Source: DASUPK01 sp046732465
GTDB lineage: Bacteria; Actinomycetota; Thermoleophilia; Solirubrobacterales; 70-9
Length of the DNA stretch: 64,000 nucleotides
Reading direction: 5' to 3'
Assembly (NCBI GenBank): GCA_046732465.1
Contig: JBKPND010000039.1
Location: 1 to 64,000, forward strand
Part shown: positions 26,346 through 34,755 of the stretch, piece after piece
Numbering within the stretch: position 1 is the stretch's first letter
Layout of the letters: each line of letters begins with the position of its first letter
Notes under the pieces: model-generated
What the model saw: the letters and a program-made list of their open reading frames with translations, nothing else
Told to the model about the DNA's origin: nothing
Databases searched by the model: none
Made by a program: the position numbers and the translations under genes

Positions 26346-28568
26346 TCAGCCGGCCTCGTCAAACGCAGGCTTCGCGGCGCCCACGCCTCGCTCGACCGTC
26401 TCGCCGTCGATCGCCAGGTGCGGCAGGCGCCGGTCCAGCCAATCCGGCAGCTTCCACGTCGCCCGGCCGAGCAGCTGGAGCACCGCCGGCAGTAGCAGGC
26501 TGCGAACCACGAACGCGTCGAGGAAGACGCCGGCCGCGAGGCTGATCCCGAACAGCTTCAGCACGCGGTCGTCTCCCAGCGCGAAGCTGAGGAAGACGCA
26601 GACCATGATCGCCGCAGCGGCGGTGATCACTCGCCCGGTAGTGGCAACGCCGCCGACAACCGCACCCGACGAGTCCCCGCTCCGCGCCCATTCCTCTCGG
26701 ATCCTGGAGACCAGGAATACCTCGTAGTCCATCGAGAGGCCGAACACGATCGCGAACAGGAACACCGGAATGAAGGCGTCGATCGGCCCGCCGGTCACGC
26801 CGAGCAGCGATCCGAACCAGCCCCACTGGAAGATCGCCACGACGACTCCGAGAGAGGCCGCGAAGGAGAGCAGGTTCATCACCGCCGCCTGCACCGGGAT
26901 CACGACGGAGCGGAACACCACCATCAGCAGCAGCGCTGCGAGCAGCACCACGACCGCGATGAACAACGGCAGCTTCGAGGACAGCGTCTTCACGAAGTCC
27001 ACCTGGTTGGCCGTCGGCCCGCCGACGAGCACGGTCGACGAGGTGCTCCGCTCGACGCCGGGGAGGACGTCGTCACGCAGGTGGTTGACCAGGTCGGTCG
27101 TCGCCTGGTCCTGCGGGGCCGCATCGGAGTAGGCGGAGAAGACCGCGGTGCGCCCGTCGGCGTTCGTGCGGGCGGGCGAGACCGATGCCACTCCCGGCGC
27201 TCCCTTGATCGCGTCCACGACCTGATTGAGCCCGTCGCGGTCAGAGCCGTTCGGCAGCTCAGCGACGATCTGGAGCGGCCCGTTGAAGCCGGCCCCGAAT
27301 CCGTCGGCCAGGAGGTCATAAGCCTTGCGGGTAGTGGTGCTCGGGGCGTTGTTGCCTGCATCGCTCGAGCCGACCTGCAGCCCGAACACCGGAGTGATCA
27401 GAACGGCCATGATCGCGATCCCCGCGATCGCGGCGGGCCACGGATGCCGCTGCACGATCTCCCCCCACCGGGGCCAGAAGCCACCCCGTCCATCCGGCCG
27501 TGAAGGCTGTCGCCGCTGGCGCCGAGACGGTCGCCCGACCCGGTGTCCGAGCCACGAGAGCAGGGCGGGGAGGAGGGTGAGCGCGGCCACCATGGTCATC
27601 AGGACGGCCAGCGAGGCGGCTATCGCCATCCCGTTCAGGAAGCTCAGCCCGAGCGCGAACATGCCGAGCAGAGCGATGATCACCGTGACGCCCGCGAACA
27701 CCACGGCCCTTCCGGCCGTGTCCATCGCCGCCGCTATCGAGCCCTCCAGACCCGCACCCGCCCGGTAGTTCTCGCGGAAGCGGGTGACGATGAAGAGCGC
27801 GTAGTCGATCCCGACGCCCAGGCCGATCATCACGGCCAGTTCAGTCGAGACATCGGGCATGTTGATCAGGTGCGAGACGACCGTGATCAGACCGACGCCG
27901 GTACCGAGGCCCAGCAGGGCCGTTGCGATCGGCAGGCCCATCGCCACCAGTGATCCGAAAGTGATCAAGAGGATGACCACGGCGGCCAGCAGTCCGACGG
28001 CCGTCGCGGTTCCCAGCGCCTGCTGCTCCGCCTGTTGGATTGCCTGCCCACCGAGCTCGACTTCGACGTCCGGCGAGTCCGCGGACTTCGCGACGTCGAT
28101 CACCCGCTGGGCGTCGACCTTGCTGACGTCGAAGCCGCGCTGGTCGAAGTTGACGGCCGCAAAGGCGATCCGGCCGTCCGCCGAGACCTGCTGCGCTCCG
28201 GCGCCGGAGTAGGGGCTGACAACACCCGATACGTGGGGAAGGTCGGCGACCCGAGCGAGCATCGGCTGGATCTGCGACCGCACGGACGGGTCCGTGACCT
28301 TCCCGCTCTCCACCTTGAACACGATCTGGTCGGTGTCGCCCGCCTGAGCGGGGAAGCTGGTCTTGAGGAGGTCGGTCGCCCGCTGGGACTCGGTGTTCCC
28401 GCTCGAGAAATCGCTGGCATACCTCGTCCCGACCGCGCTCGAGACACCGATCACGGCGATGAGGGCGACCACCCAGGCGGCCACCACGGTTTTGCGGTGA
28501 CCAGCGCACCAACGGGCGATTCGGGCGAGCAGTCCGCGGTGCTCGGGTTCTGTCTGGGGGGCGCTCAT
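26346..28568 (-). CDS. MMPL/RND-family transporter
   Basis: A 740-residue inner-membrane transporter of the MMPL branch of the RND superfamily, with two repeats, each a membrane span, an extracytoplasmic loop domain and five further spans (spans near 27, 190-370, 390 and 530-710). ELAVMIGLGVGIDYALFIVTRFRE and FLFAIVFGLSMDYEVFLVSRIREE carry the Asp-Tyr proton-relay motifs of the family in both halves. The substrate is probably a lipid or drug, but this is not determinable. It is divergent from a MarR gene, with an operator overlapping its promoter, so repression by that MarR protein is likely. Confidence 0.93.
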   Translation of the reverse strand: MSAPQTEPEHRGLLARIARWCAGHRKTVVAAWVVALIAVIGVSSAVGTRYASDFSSGNTESQRATDLLKTSFPAQAGDTDQIVFKVESGKVTDPSVRSQIQPMLARVADLPHVSGVVSPYSGAGAQQVSADGRIAFAAVNFDQRGFDVSKVDAQRVIDVAKSADSPDVEVELGGQAIQQAEQQALGTATAVGLLAAVVILLITFGSLVAMGLPIATALLGLGTGVGLITVVSHLINMPDVSTELAVMIGLGVGIDYALFIVTRFRENYRAGAGLEGSIAAAMDTAGRAVVFAGVTVIIALLGMFALGLSFLNGMAIAASLAVLMTMVAALTLLPALLSWLGHRVGRPSRRQRRQPSRPDGRGGFWPRWGEIVQRHPWPAAIAGIAIMAVLITPVFGLQVGSSDAGNNAPSTTTRKAYDLLADGFGAGFNGPLQIVAELPNGSDRDGLNQVVDAIKGAPGVASVSPARTNADGRTAVFSAYSDAAPQDQATTDLVNHLRDDVLPGVERSTSSTVLVGGPTANQVDFVKTLSSKLPLFIAVVVLLAALLLMVVFRSVVIPVQAAVMNLLSFAASLGVVVAIFQWGWFGSLLGVTGGPIDAFIPVFLFAIVFGLSMDYEVFLVSRIREEWARSGDSSGAVVGGVATTGRVITAAAAIMVCVFLSFALGDDRVLKLFGISLAAGVFLDAFVVRSLLLPAVLQLLGRATWKLPDWLDRRLPHLAIDGETVERGVGAAKPAFDEAG

Positions 28569-28589
28569 CCAGTGGCCTCCTCGGGTCGC

Positions 28590-28618
28590 GATATAGTGAG
28601 ATTTACAACTAGCTTGAA
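28590..28618 (-). promoter_or_regulatory. Promoter of the MMPL gene overlapping a MarR half-site
   Basis: On the minus strand TTCAAG (28618-28613) and TATATC (28595-28590) are separated by exactly 17 bases, a good sigma-70-type promoter 22 bases before the MMPL start. The -35 hexamer overlaps AGCTTGA at 28611-28617, the same heptamer that forms the nearby palindrome, so a bound MarR protein would block polymerase. Confidence 0.6.
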
Positions 28619-28642
28619 TCTGTACTTGTTTGAAATCACGAT

Positions 28643-28659
28643 AGCTTGAAGATCAAGCT
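28643..28659. promoter_or_regulatory. MarR operator palindrome
   Basis: AGCTTGA (28643-28649), three bases, then TCAAGCT (28653-28659) form a perfect 17-base palindrome, the size typical of MarR-family operators. It lies 18 bases before the marR-type start and 25 bases from a third AGCTTGA copy (28611-28617); the two same-strand heptamers are 32 bases apart, about three helical turns. The surrounding intergenic DNA is markedly AT-richer than the genome. Confidence 0.7.
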
Positions 28660-28677
28660 TTATAGCATAAGGGAGAG

Positions 28678-29178
28678 ATGACCGCAAAGACGGAGACCAA
28701 GAAGGCCGAGAGATCCGCCTCGAACGAGGCGACCGAGTTGCTCGTCCTGCTCTCCGGGATCATCATCGGCTTGAAGAGGCGCCCGTCCCACGGCGCGCCC
28801 AAGCACGATCACCTGCGCGAGGCCTTCGAGAAGTCGGAGCTTGGCGAGCGGCATGTCGCGCCCCTGATGACGCTGGTCATCAGCGGCCCAGCAAGCGTCA
28901 GCGAGCTCGCCGATCGAATCGGGCTGACGCCGGCTACCACCAGCCTCCTCGTCGGCGAGCTCAGCCGCGCCGGCTTCGTCCAGCGGCGCGAGGACGAGGC
29001 GGACCGGCGACGCACGATCGTCAGCATCGATCCGTCCATCGAGGAGGACGTGCACCCGCTGCTCCAGCAGAGCCTCGAGCCCCTCGTCAGAGGCCTCGAG
29101 CGGATGTCAGCCGGCCAGCGAACTCAATTCCTGAATGGCCTCCGGATCCTCAACGAGGAGATGGGCGGCTCAGGCTAG
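28678..29178 (+). CDS. MarR family transcriptional regulator
   Basis: A 166-residue winged-helix protein. The recognition core SVSELADRIGLTPATTSLLV GELSRAGF and the wing REDEADRRRTIVSI are typical of MarR. GGGAGAG lies 4 bases before the ATG. It is divergent from the MMPL transporter with a 17-base palindrome between them, the standard layout of a MarR repressor controlling itself and an efflux pump. The N-terminal 20 residues are a charged extension. The ligand is unknown. Confidence 0.93.
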   Translation: MTAKTETKKAERSASNEATELLVLLSGIIIGLKRRPSHGAPKHDHLREAFEKSELGERHVAPLMTLVISGPASVSELADRIGLTPATTSLLVGELSRAGFVQRREDEADRRRTIVSIDPSIEEDVHPLLQQSLEPLVRGLERMSAGQRTQFLNGLRILNEEMGGSG

Positions 29179-29208
29179 CGTCCTGGGTAGACGGCTTCGC
29201 CATTAGAC

Positions 29209-29240
29209 GGGTTGCTCCTCGGCTGCGCCTCGGAGCACCC
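29209..29240. terminator. Terminator-like hairpin between convergent genes
   Basis: GGGTTGCTCC (29209-29218) pairs with GGAGCACCC (29232-29240) apart from one unpaired T-A misalignment, in the 64-base gap between the MarR gene and the convergent hypothetical gene. Likely a shared terminator. Confidence 0.45.
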
Positions 29241-29242
29241 TC

Positions 29243-29710
29243 TCACCAACCGCCGTTCTCCAGGTACGCCCGCGCGCGCTCCAGGCCCTCCGGCGGGAGT
29301 CCGCCGCTCTCGACCTGTGACTCGAGGTAGCCGAGCATCACCTTGGGGTCATTTCCCCCGGGGATGTTCGGGAACTGCATCGGCGGCAGCTCCGGCGCGG
29401 GCTCATCCCAGAACACCGGTCGCGGGTTGTTGCTCAGCGAGTTCCCGGCGCTCCCCGACCCGACGACGACGCGCTGTCCGATGCGTGGCTCGACTCCTTC
29501 GGGAATGACCGTCTTGATGTCGTCGTGCTTGGGCCCCTGCCAGGGCGTTTCGTCGCCTGTGAAGTAGTTCACGGAGACGATGGCCCTGCCGCCGCCCTTG
29601 TCCTCGATCCCGGTGATCTCGGCGGGAAACTTCTTGTCCCAGGGCCGCTGGTGGCCTTTGTACTGCGGCGCCGTGACGGTCTTCTCGAGGAACTTCCCGA
29701 TCAGCCCCAT
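29243..29710 (-). CDS. Conserved-looking hypothetical protein
   Basis: I do not recognise this 155-residue soluble protein. It has no signal peptide, no membrane span and no cysteine. The sequence is rich in Gly and Pro, with a beta-rich centre (GGGRAIVSVNYFTGDETPW) and a C-terminal helix pair. Coding is supported by third-position GC bias and by its position as the last gene of a three-gene minus-strand cluster, overlapping the end of the preceding gene by 10 bases. Confidence 0.65.
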   Translation of the reverse strand: MGLIGKFLEKTVTAPQYKGHQRPWDKKFPAEITGIEDKGGGRAIVSVNYFTGDETPWQGPKHDDIKTVIPEGVEPRIGQRVVVGSGSAGNSLSNNPRPVFWDEPAPELPPMQFPNIPGGNDPKVMLGYLESQVESGGLPPEGLERARAYLENGGW

Positions 29711-30345
29711 GCGGCCATCCTAAGAGCGGGTCGGACGCCCTTCGGGAACTCCGCCCGTAGGCGCCAGGTCGCGCCGGAGAAATTTCGATTCGCGACCGTC
29801 GCGAACCCATACTCGTCCTCGCGCAGCGCCAGCAGCAGATGTGCCACGCGGTCGGCGCCCGGAAGGTCGTCGGCCTCGCCGACGCGCACGCAGAAGCAAT
29901 GGACCCGGTGTCCCCCGGGTCGCACCAGGATCGCGCCCTCCTGACCGACGAGCCAAGCCCCCAGCCGGCCGCGCTCGAGAGCCAGGCCGGTCCGGTCCAG
30001 CAGATTCCGAGAGTCGTGTCCGACCAGATCGCCGAGCAGGCCGAGCGCGCGCCGCTCGGACTCGTCCTTCGCGGTCCCGAGCGGCTTCACCCCTCGGGCG
30101 CCACGCCGCGCCTGCAGATGAAGCACGGCGATCCCGTGGCCCAGGAAGATCGCGGCGACGGGAGCGGCCAAGGGCTCGATCCAGATCAGCAGCCCCGCCG
30201 GCAACCCGAACGTGACGACGACCCCGACGCTCCACAGCGTCCAGATCCGCCCTTCGCGTGAGAGGCTGCGCTCACTCGCTCGGCGCCGCCACGGCATCGC
30301 GGCGGCTTCCGCGAGCACATTCGGCGTCGCGGACGCCGCCTCCAT
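29701..30345 (-). CDS. Hypothetical protein with two membrane spans and a C-terminal soluble domain
   Basis: A 214-residue protein of unknown function. A basic N-terminus is followed by two adjacent hydrophobic segments (WTLWSVGVVVTFGLPAGLLIW and LAAPVAAIFLGHGIAVLHL). The C-terminal part of about 130 residues reads like a nuclease-related, NERD-like domain: ESERRALGLLGDLVGHDSRNLL, ERGRLGAWLVGQEGAILVRP. That resemblance is weak and no catalytic set is clear. It begins 2 bases from the preceding small gene and overlaps the following one, so the three form one operon. Confidence 0.65.
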   Translation of the reverse strand: MEAASATPNVLAEAAAMPWRRRASERSLSREGRIWTLWSVGVVVTFGLPAGLLIWIEPLAAPVAAIFLGHGIAVLHLQARRGARGVKPLGTAKDESERRALGLLGDLVGHDSRNLLDRTGLALERGRLGAWLVGQEGAILVRPGGHRVHCFCVRVGEADDLPGADRVAHLLLALREDEYGFATVANRNFSGATWRLRAEFPKGVRPALRMAAWG

Positions 30346-30347
30346 GT

Positions 30348-30572
30348 TCAGCCCCCGGCGATCGGCCGCCGCATCACGACCAGATCGGCGTCAAGCGGCA
30401 GATCGCGTACTACCTCGGCCGATCCGTCAGGCAGCGTCGCGCTGGCGAGCATGCCCTCATCGAGTTCCCGACGGAACGCCTCGACCGCTGCCTCCTGAGC
30501 CTCGGTGTCCTCGGCGGTCCAGCTCGCGAGTTCGGTGTGACCCGTGCGGTCCAGCCTGATCAACCTCGACAT
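30348..30572 (-). CDS. Small conserved-type hypothetical protein
   Basis: A 74-residue acidic protein starting MSRLIRLDRTGHTELASW and ending DLPLDADLVVMRRPIAGG. AGGAGG lies just upstream on the minus strand. The form (short beta strands and one helix, with a basic-aromatic start) resembles small ubiquitin-like-fold hypothetical proteins seen in actinobacteria, but no function can be given. First gene of the three-gene cluster that diverges from leuS. Confidence 0.6.
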   Translation of the reverse strand: MSRLIRLDRTGHTELASWTAEDTEAQEAAVEAFRRELDEGMLASATLPDGSAEVVRDLPLDADLVVMRRPIAGG

Positions 30573-30630
30573 TCGGTCCTCCTTGGGGTCGCCTGACCCG
30601 AATATACGCCGCTCTTAAACTGGCCCGGCG

Positions 30631-33144
30631 ATGCCCGACAACGAGACAATGGACCGCTACGACCCCCAGGCGATCGAGCGCAAGTGGCAGCTCGTCTGGC
30701 AGGCGGAGAACACCTGGGTCGTGGCGAACCCGGGATCGCCCGAGTTCGACGAGTCGAAGCCGAAGAGCTACGTGCTCGAAATGCTGCCCTATCCCTCCGG
30801 CGAGCCCCACGTCGGACACCTGAAGACCTACTCGGTGGGCGACGCGATCGCCCACTTCCGGCGCCGCCGTGGCTACAGCGTGGTGCATCCGATGGGCTAC
30901 GACGCGTTCGGCCTTCCGGCCGAGAACAACGCCATCGAGACGGGCGAGCCCCCGCGCGAGGCGGTGGAGAAGTCGATCGCCTCGTTCCGCGAGCAGTTCA
31001 TGCGCTGGGGCATCTCGATCGACTGGACGCGCGAGTTCGGGACGCACGAACCCCGCTATTACCGCTGGACCCAGTGGATCTTCCTGAAGCTGTTCGAGCG
31101 CGAGCTCGCCCACCGCCACGAGGCGCCGGTGCACTGGTGCCCGAAGGACCAGACCGTGCTCGCCAACGAGCAGGTGATCGACGGGCGCTGCGAGCGCTGC
31201 GGCACGCTGGTCGAGCTGCGGCAGCTAGAGCAGTGGTTCTTCCGGATCACCGAGTTCGCGCAGCGGCTCCTCGACGACTTCGACCTGCTCGAGTCGTGGC
31301 CGGACAACGTGATCACAATGCAGCGCAACTGGATCGGCCGCTCCGAGGGCGCGGAGGTCGTCTTCCGCTGCGACGAACCGGACCTCGACTTCCCGGTCTT
31401 CACCACCCGCCCGGACACGCTCTTCGGCGCCACCTTCTTCGTGCTCGCTCCCGAGCATCCCGAGGTGGAGCGGCTGGCGGCCGGCACGGAGCACGAGCGG
31501 GCGGTCCGCGACTACGTCAACGAGGCCGCCCGGGCCACCGCCGAGGAGCGGGGCGCCGAGGAGCATCAGAAGACGGGCGTGCCGCTCGGGAGGGAGGTCG
31601 TCAATCCCGTGAACGGCGAGCGCATTCCGATGTTCGTCGCGGACTACGTGCTGATGGAGTACGGGACCGGCGCGATCATGGCCGTGCCCGCGCACGACGA
31701 GCGGGACTACGAGTTCGCCAAGGCGTTCGATCTGCCGATCCGGCAGGTGGTAACCCCGCCGGAGGACCAGCAGGCTCCCTCAGATGCCGCTTACGTTGAG
31801 CATTCCGAGGGCGAGCGCCTGATCAACTCAGGTGACTTCGACGGCATGACCTCCCCCGAGGCAATCGAGGCGATCACCGCCTGGCTCGCGGAGCGGGGGC
31901 TCGGCAAGCACGCGGTCAACTACCGGCTGCGCGATTGGCTCGTCTCCCGCCAGCGCTACTGGGGTGCGCCGATTCCGATCATCTACTGCGAGGAGTGCGG
32001 CATGGTTCCGGTTCCCGAGGACCAGCTGCCGGTGCTGCTCCCGGACATCGAGGAGTACGCCCCGAAGGGCAAGAGCCCGCTGGCCGCCGCCGAGGATTGG
32101 GTCCGGACCGAATGCCCGTCATGCGGGGGAGAGGCCCGGCGCGAGACCGACACGATGGACACCTTCGTCGACTCCTCCTGGTACTTCCTCCGGTACCTCG
32201 ACCCGAACAACGACCAGCAGCCCTGGGCGCGCGAGGTCGCCGACTACTGGATGCCGGTCGACCAGTACATCGGCGGGGTCGAGCACGCGATCCTCCACCT
32301 GATGTACGCGCGCTTCTTCATGAAGGCGCTTTTCGACCTGGACCTGCTCGAGGATCGCGAGCCGTTCGCCAACCTCTTCACCCAGGGGATGATCACCCGC
32401 GACGGGGCGAAGATGTCCAAGTCCCGCGGCAACACGGTCAGCCCGGCCGAGTACCTCGAGCGCTTCGGGGCGGACTCGCTGCGCACCTACATCTGCTTCA
32501 TGGCGCCGCCGATCAAGGGCGGCGACTGGCTGGACGAGGGCGTCGAGGGGGTCTTCCGGTTCCTGTCCCGCCTTTGGCGCCTGGGCCAGGAGGTGGTCGA
32601 GCGCACCGAGCCCGGGGCCTCCACGAGCGACGCCGAGGGAGACTCCCGGGTGTTGCTCGCCAAGGCGAATTGGGCGATCGACAAGGTGACCCGGGACATC
32701 GACCGTCGCTTCCAGTTCAACACGGCGATCTCTGCGGTGATGGAGCTGGTCAACGAGATCTACCGGCTCAAGGATCGGCTCTACGCGGACCCGACCGGGG
32801 CGGCGGCCGTTCGCATCGCCACCGCCACCGCAGCCTCGCTGCTCTTCCCGTTCGCGCCCCACCTCTGCACCGAGGTCTACGAGTGGATCGAGGGAGAGCG
32901 GGTGTGGGAGCAGCCCTGGCCCGAGGCCGACCCCGAGCTGCTCGAGCGCGAGACCTACATGCTGGTCGTGCAGGTGAACGGCAAGCTGCGGGATCGAATC
33001 GAGGTCGCCTCGGACACGGGGGAGGGCGAGCTGGTCGAGCTCGCCAAGGGGAGCGAGAACGTCCAGCGACATCTCGACGGCAAGGCGATCGTCAAGGAGA
33101 TCGTCGTCCCGGGCCGGCTCGTCAACCTCGTCGTAAAAGGATGA
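30631..33144 (+). CDS. leuS: Leucyl-tRNA synthetase
   Basis: Class I aminoacyl-tRNA synthetase. The 837-residue protein has the HIGH motif as HVGH near residue 60 (PYPSGEPHVGHLKTYSVGD), zinc-type cysteines (CPKDQ, CERCG, EECGM, CPSCGG), the CP1 editing domain (FTTRPDTLFGATFFVLAPEH), KMSKS at 594-598 and a C-terminal anticodon-binding region. Length is typical of bacterial LeuRS. The leader is under 60 bases, so no T-box fits. It is followed closely by a cupin gene. Confidence 0.97.
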   Translation: MPDNETMDRYDPQAIERKWQLVWQAENTWVVANPGSPEFDESKPKSYVLEMLPYPSGEPHVGHLKTYSVGDAIAHFRRRRGYSVVHPMGYDAFGLPAENNAIETGEPPREAVEKSIASFREQFMRWGISIDWTREFGTHEPRYYRWTQWIFLKLFERELAHRHEAPVHWCPKDQTVLANEQVIDGRCERCGTLVELRQLEQWFFRITEFAQRLLDDFDLLESWPDNVITMQRNWIGRSEGAEVVFRCDEPDLDFPVFTTRPDTLFGATFFVLAPEHPEVERLAAGTEHERAVRDYVNEAARATAEERGAEEHQKTGVPLGREVVNPVNGERIPMFVADYVLMEYGTGAIMAVPAHDERDYEFAKAFDLPIRQVVTPPEDQQAPSDAAYVEHSEGERLINSGDFDGMTSPEAIEAITAWLAERGLGKHAVNYRLRDWLVSRQRYWGAPIPIIYCEECGMVPVPEDQLPVLLPDIEEYAPKGKSPLAAAEDWVRTECPSCGGEARRETDTMDTFVDSSWYFLRYLDPNNDQQPWAREVADYWMPVDQYIGGVEHAILHLMYARFFMKALFDLDLLEDREPFANLFTQGMITRDGAKMSKSRGNTVSPAEYLERFGADSLRTYICFMAPPIKGGDWLDEGVEGVFRFLSRLWRLGQEVVERTEPGASTSDAEGDSRVLLAKANWAIDKVTRDIDRRFQFNTAISAVMELVNEIYRLKDRLYADPTGAAAVRIATATAASLLFPFAPHLCTEVYEWIEGERVWEQPWPEADPELLERETYMLVVQVNGKLRDRIEVASDTGEGELVELAKGSENVQRHLDGKAIVKEIVVPGRLVNLVVKG

Positions 33145-33161
33145 TCTGCTAGAAAGGCCCC

Positions 33162-33557
33162 GTGCTGGTCAGGCGGCTCGCGGAGGCTCCGACGGAGGAG
33201 TGGCACAGGCTTCGCAACCGCATCCTCATGGATGCGGGCGAGCTCGGCTCTCGCAACATGTCCGTCACCTGGCTCGAGGTTCCCGAGGGGATCGACCAGG
33301 AGCTTCATTCGCACGAGGAGGCCGAGCAGGTCTACATCGTCGTCAGCGGAAGCGGCACGATGACCGTCGCCGGCGATACCCAGGACGTCGGGGAGGGCGA
33401 TCTTGTTCTCGTCCCGCCGGCCACCGATCACTCGATAGCGAACGCCAGCGCCGCCGACCTCTGCTGCGTCTCGGTGCAGTCGCCGCCCGTCACCTCCTCC
33501 GAGGTCTTCGGGCGCTCCGGCGTGGGCGTCGCCTCCGAGTACGACGAGGAGGAGTAG
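33162..33557 (+). CDS. Cupin-domain protein
   Basis: A 131-residue single-domain cupin. The first cupin motif is ELHSHEEAEQVYIVVSGSGTM (His-x-His with a downstream Glu) and the second is GDLVLVPPATDHSIAN with the third His, so a metal site is likely. The function cannot be deduced. GTG 33162 starts 17 bases after leuS. Its TAG stop is in the same frame as the following acylphosphatase, with only two codons before that protein's probable CTG start, and its final codons supply the ribosome-binding site. Confidence 0.85.
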   Translation: MLVRRLAEAPTEEWHRLRNRILMDAGELGSRNMSVTWLEVPEGIDQELHSHEEAEQVYIVVSGSGTMTVAGDTQDVGEGDLVLVPPATDHSIANASAADLCCVSVQSPPVTSSEVFGRSGVGVASEYDEEE

Positions 33558-33563
33558 CTCCCG

Positions 33564-33830
33564 CTGACCCGCAAGCGCGTCCTCGCCCGGGGCCGTGTGC
33601 AGGGGGTCTTCTTTCGCGACACGACCCGGCGGCGGGCGGAGTCGGTCGGCGTGGCGGGATGGGTCTCCAACCGAGCCGATGGGGCCGTCGAAGCCGTCTT
33701 CGAGGGCGATCCGGGAGCGGTGGATCAGCTGGTCGAGTTCTGCCGCAGCGGGCCGGGTCGAGCCGAGGTGACGTCGATGGACGTGGTCGAGGAGGAGCCC
33801 GAGGGGCTCTCGGGATTCGAGGTCCGCTGA
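33564..33830 (+). CDS. acyP: Acylphosphatase, probable CTG start
   Basis: Hydrolyses acyl phosphates. The family signature GRVQGVFFRDTTRRRAESVGVAGWVSN includes the phosphate-binding Arg (FFR) and the catalytic Asn (WVSN). Reading from CTG 33564 gives 88 residues, the usual acylphosphatase length, and places GAGGAGGAG (33546-33554) 9 bases upstream. No ATG, GTG or TTG lies between the cupin stop (33555-33557) and the motif; GTG 33597 would delete strand beta-1. The frame is the same as the upstream cupin, so amber read-through giving a cupin-acylphosphatase fusion is the alternative. Confidence 0.85.
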   Translation: MTRKRVLARGRVQGVFFRDTTRRRAESVGVAGWVSNRADGAVEAVFEGDPGAVDQLVEFCRSGPGRAEVTSMDVVEEEPEGLSGFEVR

Positions 33831-33904
33831 TCTGACGCCGGTCCGTATCTGATCCGGCACGAAGCCGCTGCTACGCACGCGCCTCACGCGGCGAGCTTCG
33901 ACTC

Positions 33905-34474
33905 GTGCCGGAACTGAGCCGCTCACAGCTGCTGATCTACGCGGTGATCGCCGTTGCCGTGATCGTGATCGGCGCCCGCTGGATCCGCTCCAGCGGTGCG
34001 CCCTCCACCGGCGGCGCGGAGCTCAGCTTCGCGGCCGACTCAGGCCACGAGGCCGAGGGGACCCGTGACGTGGTGGTTCACGTCGCCGGCGCTGTCGAGC
34101 GGCCGGGCGTCTACCGGCTTCCCACGGGCTCGAGGGTGACCGACGCGGTCAGACGTGCGGGTGGGTTCGCGCGCGGCGCGAATCACGATGGGATCAACCT
34201 GGCGGCGCGGCTCAGCGATGGCCAGCAGGTCGTCGTCCCCGGCCGGCGAGCCGCATCGCCCGCCGTTCCGGGCGGGCAGAGCGGCCCGATCAGCCTTGGC
34301 AGCGCGACCGTTGAGCAACTCGACCAGATCGAGGGCATCGGCCCGGTGACCGCGCAGAAGATCATCGAGTTCCGAGACGAGCACGGCGGGCTGTCATCGA
34401 TCAATCAGCTGGACGAGGTGGACGGGATCGGCCCGGCCACCATGGAAACCCTCAGATCCGACCTCCAGCCGTGA
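33905..34474 (+). CDS. comEA: ComEA-type DNA-binding competence protein
   Basis: Membrane-anchored DNA receptor for transformation. The 189-residue protein has an N-terminal membrane span (about residues 9-25), a SLBB domain (VVHVAGAVERPGVYRLPTGS) and a C-terminal double helix-hairpin-helix: TVEQLDQIEGIGPVTAQKII and INQLDEVDGIGPATMETL. All parts of the family are in order. The comEC gene lies 277 bases downstream. A 94-codon frame exactly bridges the gap, with GTGA overlaps at both ends. Confidence 0.95.
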   Translation: MPELSRSQLLIYAVIAVAVIVIGARWIRSSGAPSTGGAELSFAADSGHEAEGTRDVVVHVAGAVERPGVYRLPTGSRVTDAVRRAGGFARGANHDGINLAARLSDGQQVVVPGRRAASPAVPGGQSGPISLGSATVEQLDQIEGIGPVTAQKIIEFRDEHGGLSSINQLDEVDGIGPATMETLRSDLQP

Positions 34475-34755
34475 CGGGGCCCCGCGGCTCAGTGACCGAG
34501 CACGCGGTCCCACTCCCGGCGGCGGTGGCCGAGCTGCTCGTGCTCGTGCTCCTGATTGCCGCGCGGAATGCTGCCCGCGTGGCCCTCGGCGGCGTGCATC
34601 TCGGCGCGCCTCCGCTCGAGCGGGATGCCTTCGTTGGATTGTGTGCGGCTGCGGTGAGTCGCCCCGCGCCCTGGCTGGTCGCGGTTCGTGGTCATCGCTC
34701 CTCCATTCGATCGAAGCTCGCGTTTAGTTCCGCGTACCACCTGACCACTGGGTGA
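34471..34755 (+). CDS. Possible small membrane protein bridging comEA and comEC
   Basis: A 94-codon frame whose GTG start overlaps the comEA stop (GTGA) and whose TGA stop overlaps the comEC start (GTGA). The product has one hydrophobic segment (AAVAELLVLVLLIAARNAA) and no recognised domain. The double overlap favours a real coupled gene. Against it, the last third is poorer in third-position GC and reads like non-coding DNA. Treat as tentative. Confidence 0.35.
   Translation: MTGPRGSVTEHAVPLPAAVAELLVLVLLIAARNAARVALGGVHLGAPPLERDAFVGLCAAAVSRPAPWLVAVRGHRSSIRSKLAFSSAYHLTTG

Noticed and set aside
30573..30630. Possible T-box or leader regulation of leuS
   Set aside because: The leader is under 60 bases and shows no specifier loop, T-box sequence or antiterminator.
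34489..34740. An 83-codon minus-strand frame between comEA and comEC
   Set aside because: Arg/Glu/His-rich translation with no ribosome-binding site, typical of an antisense image. The plus-strand frame with double stop/start overlaps is the better candidate.
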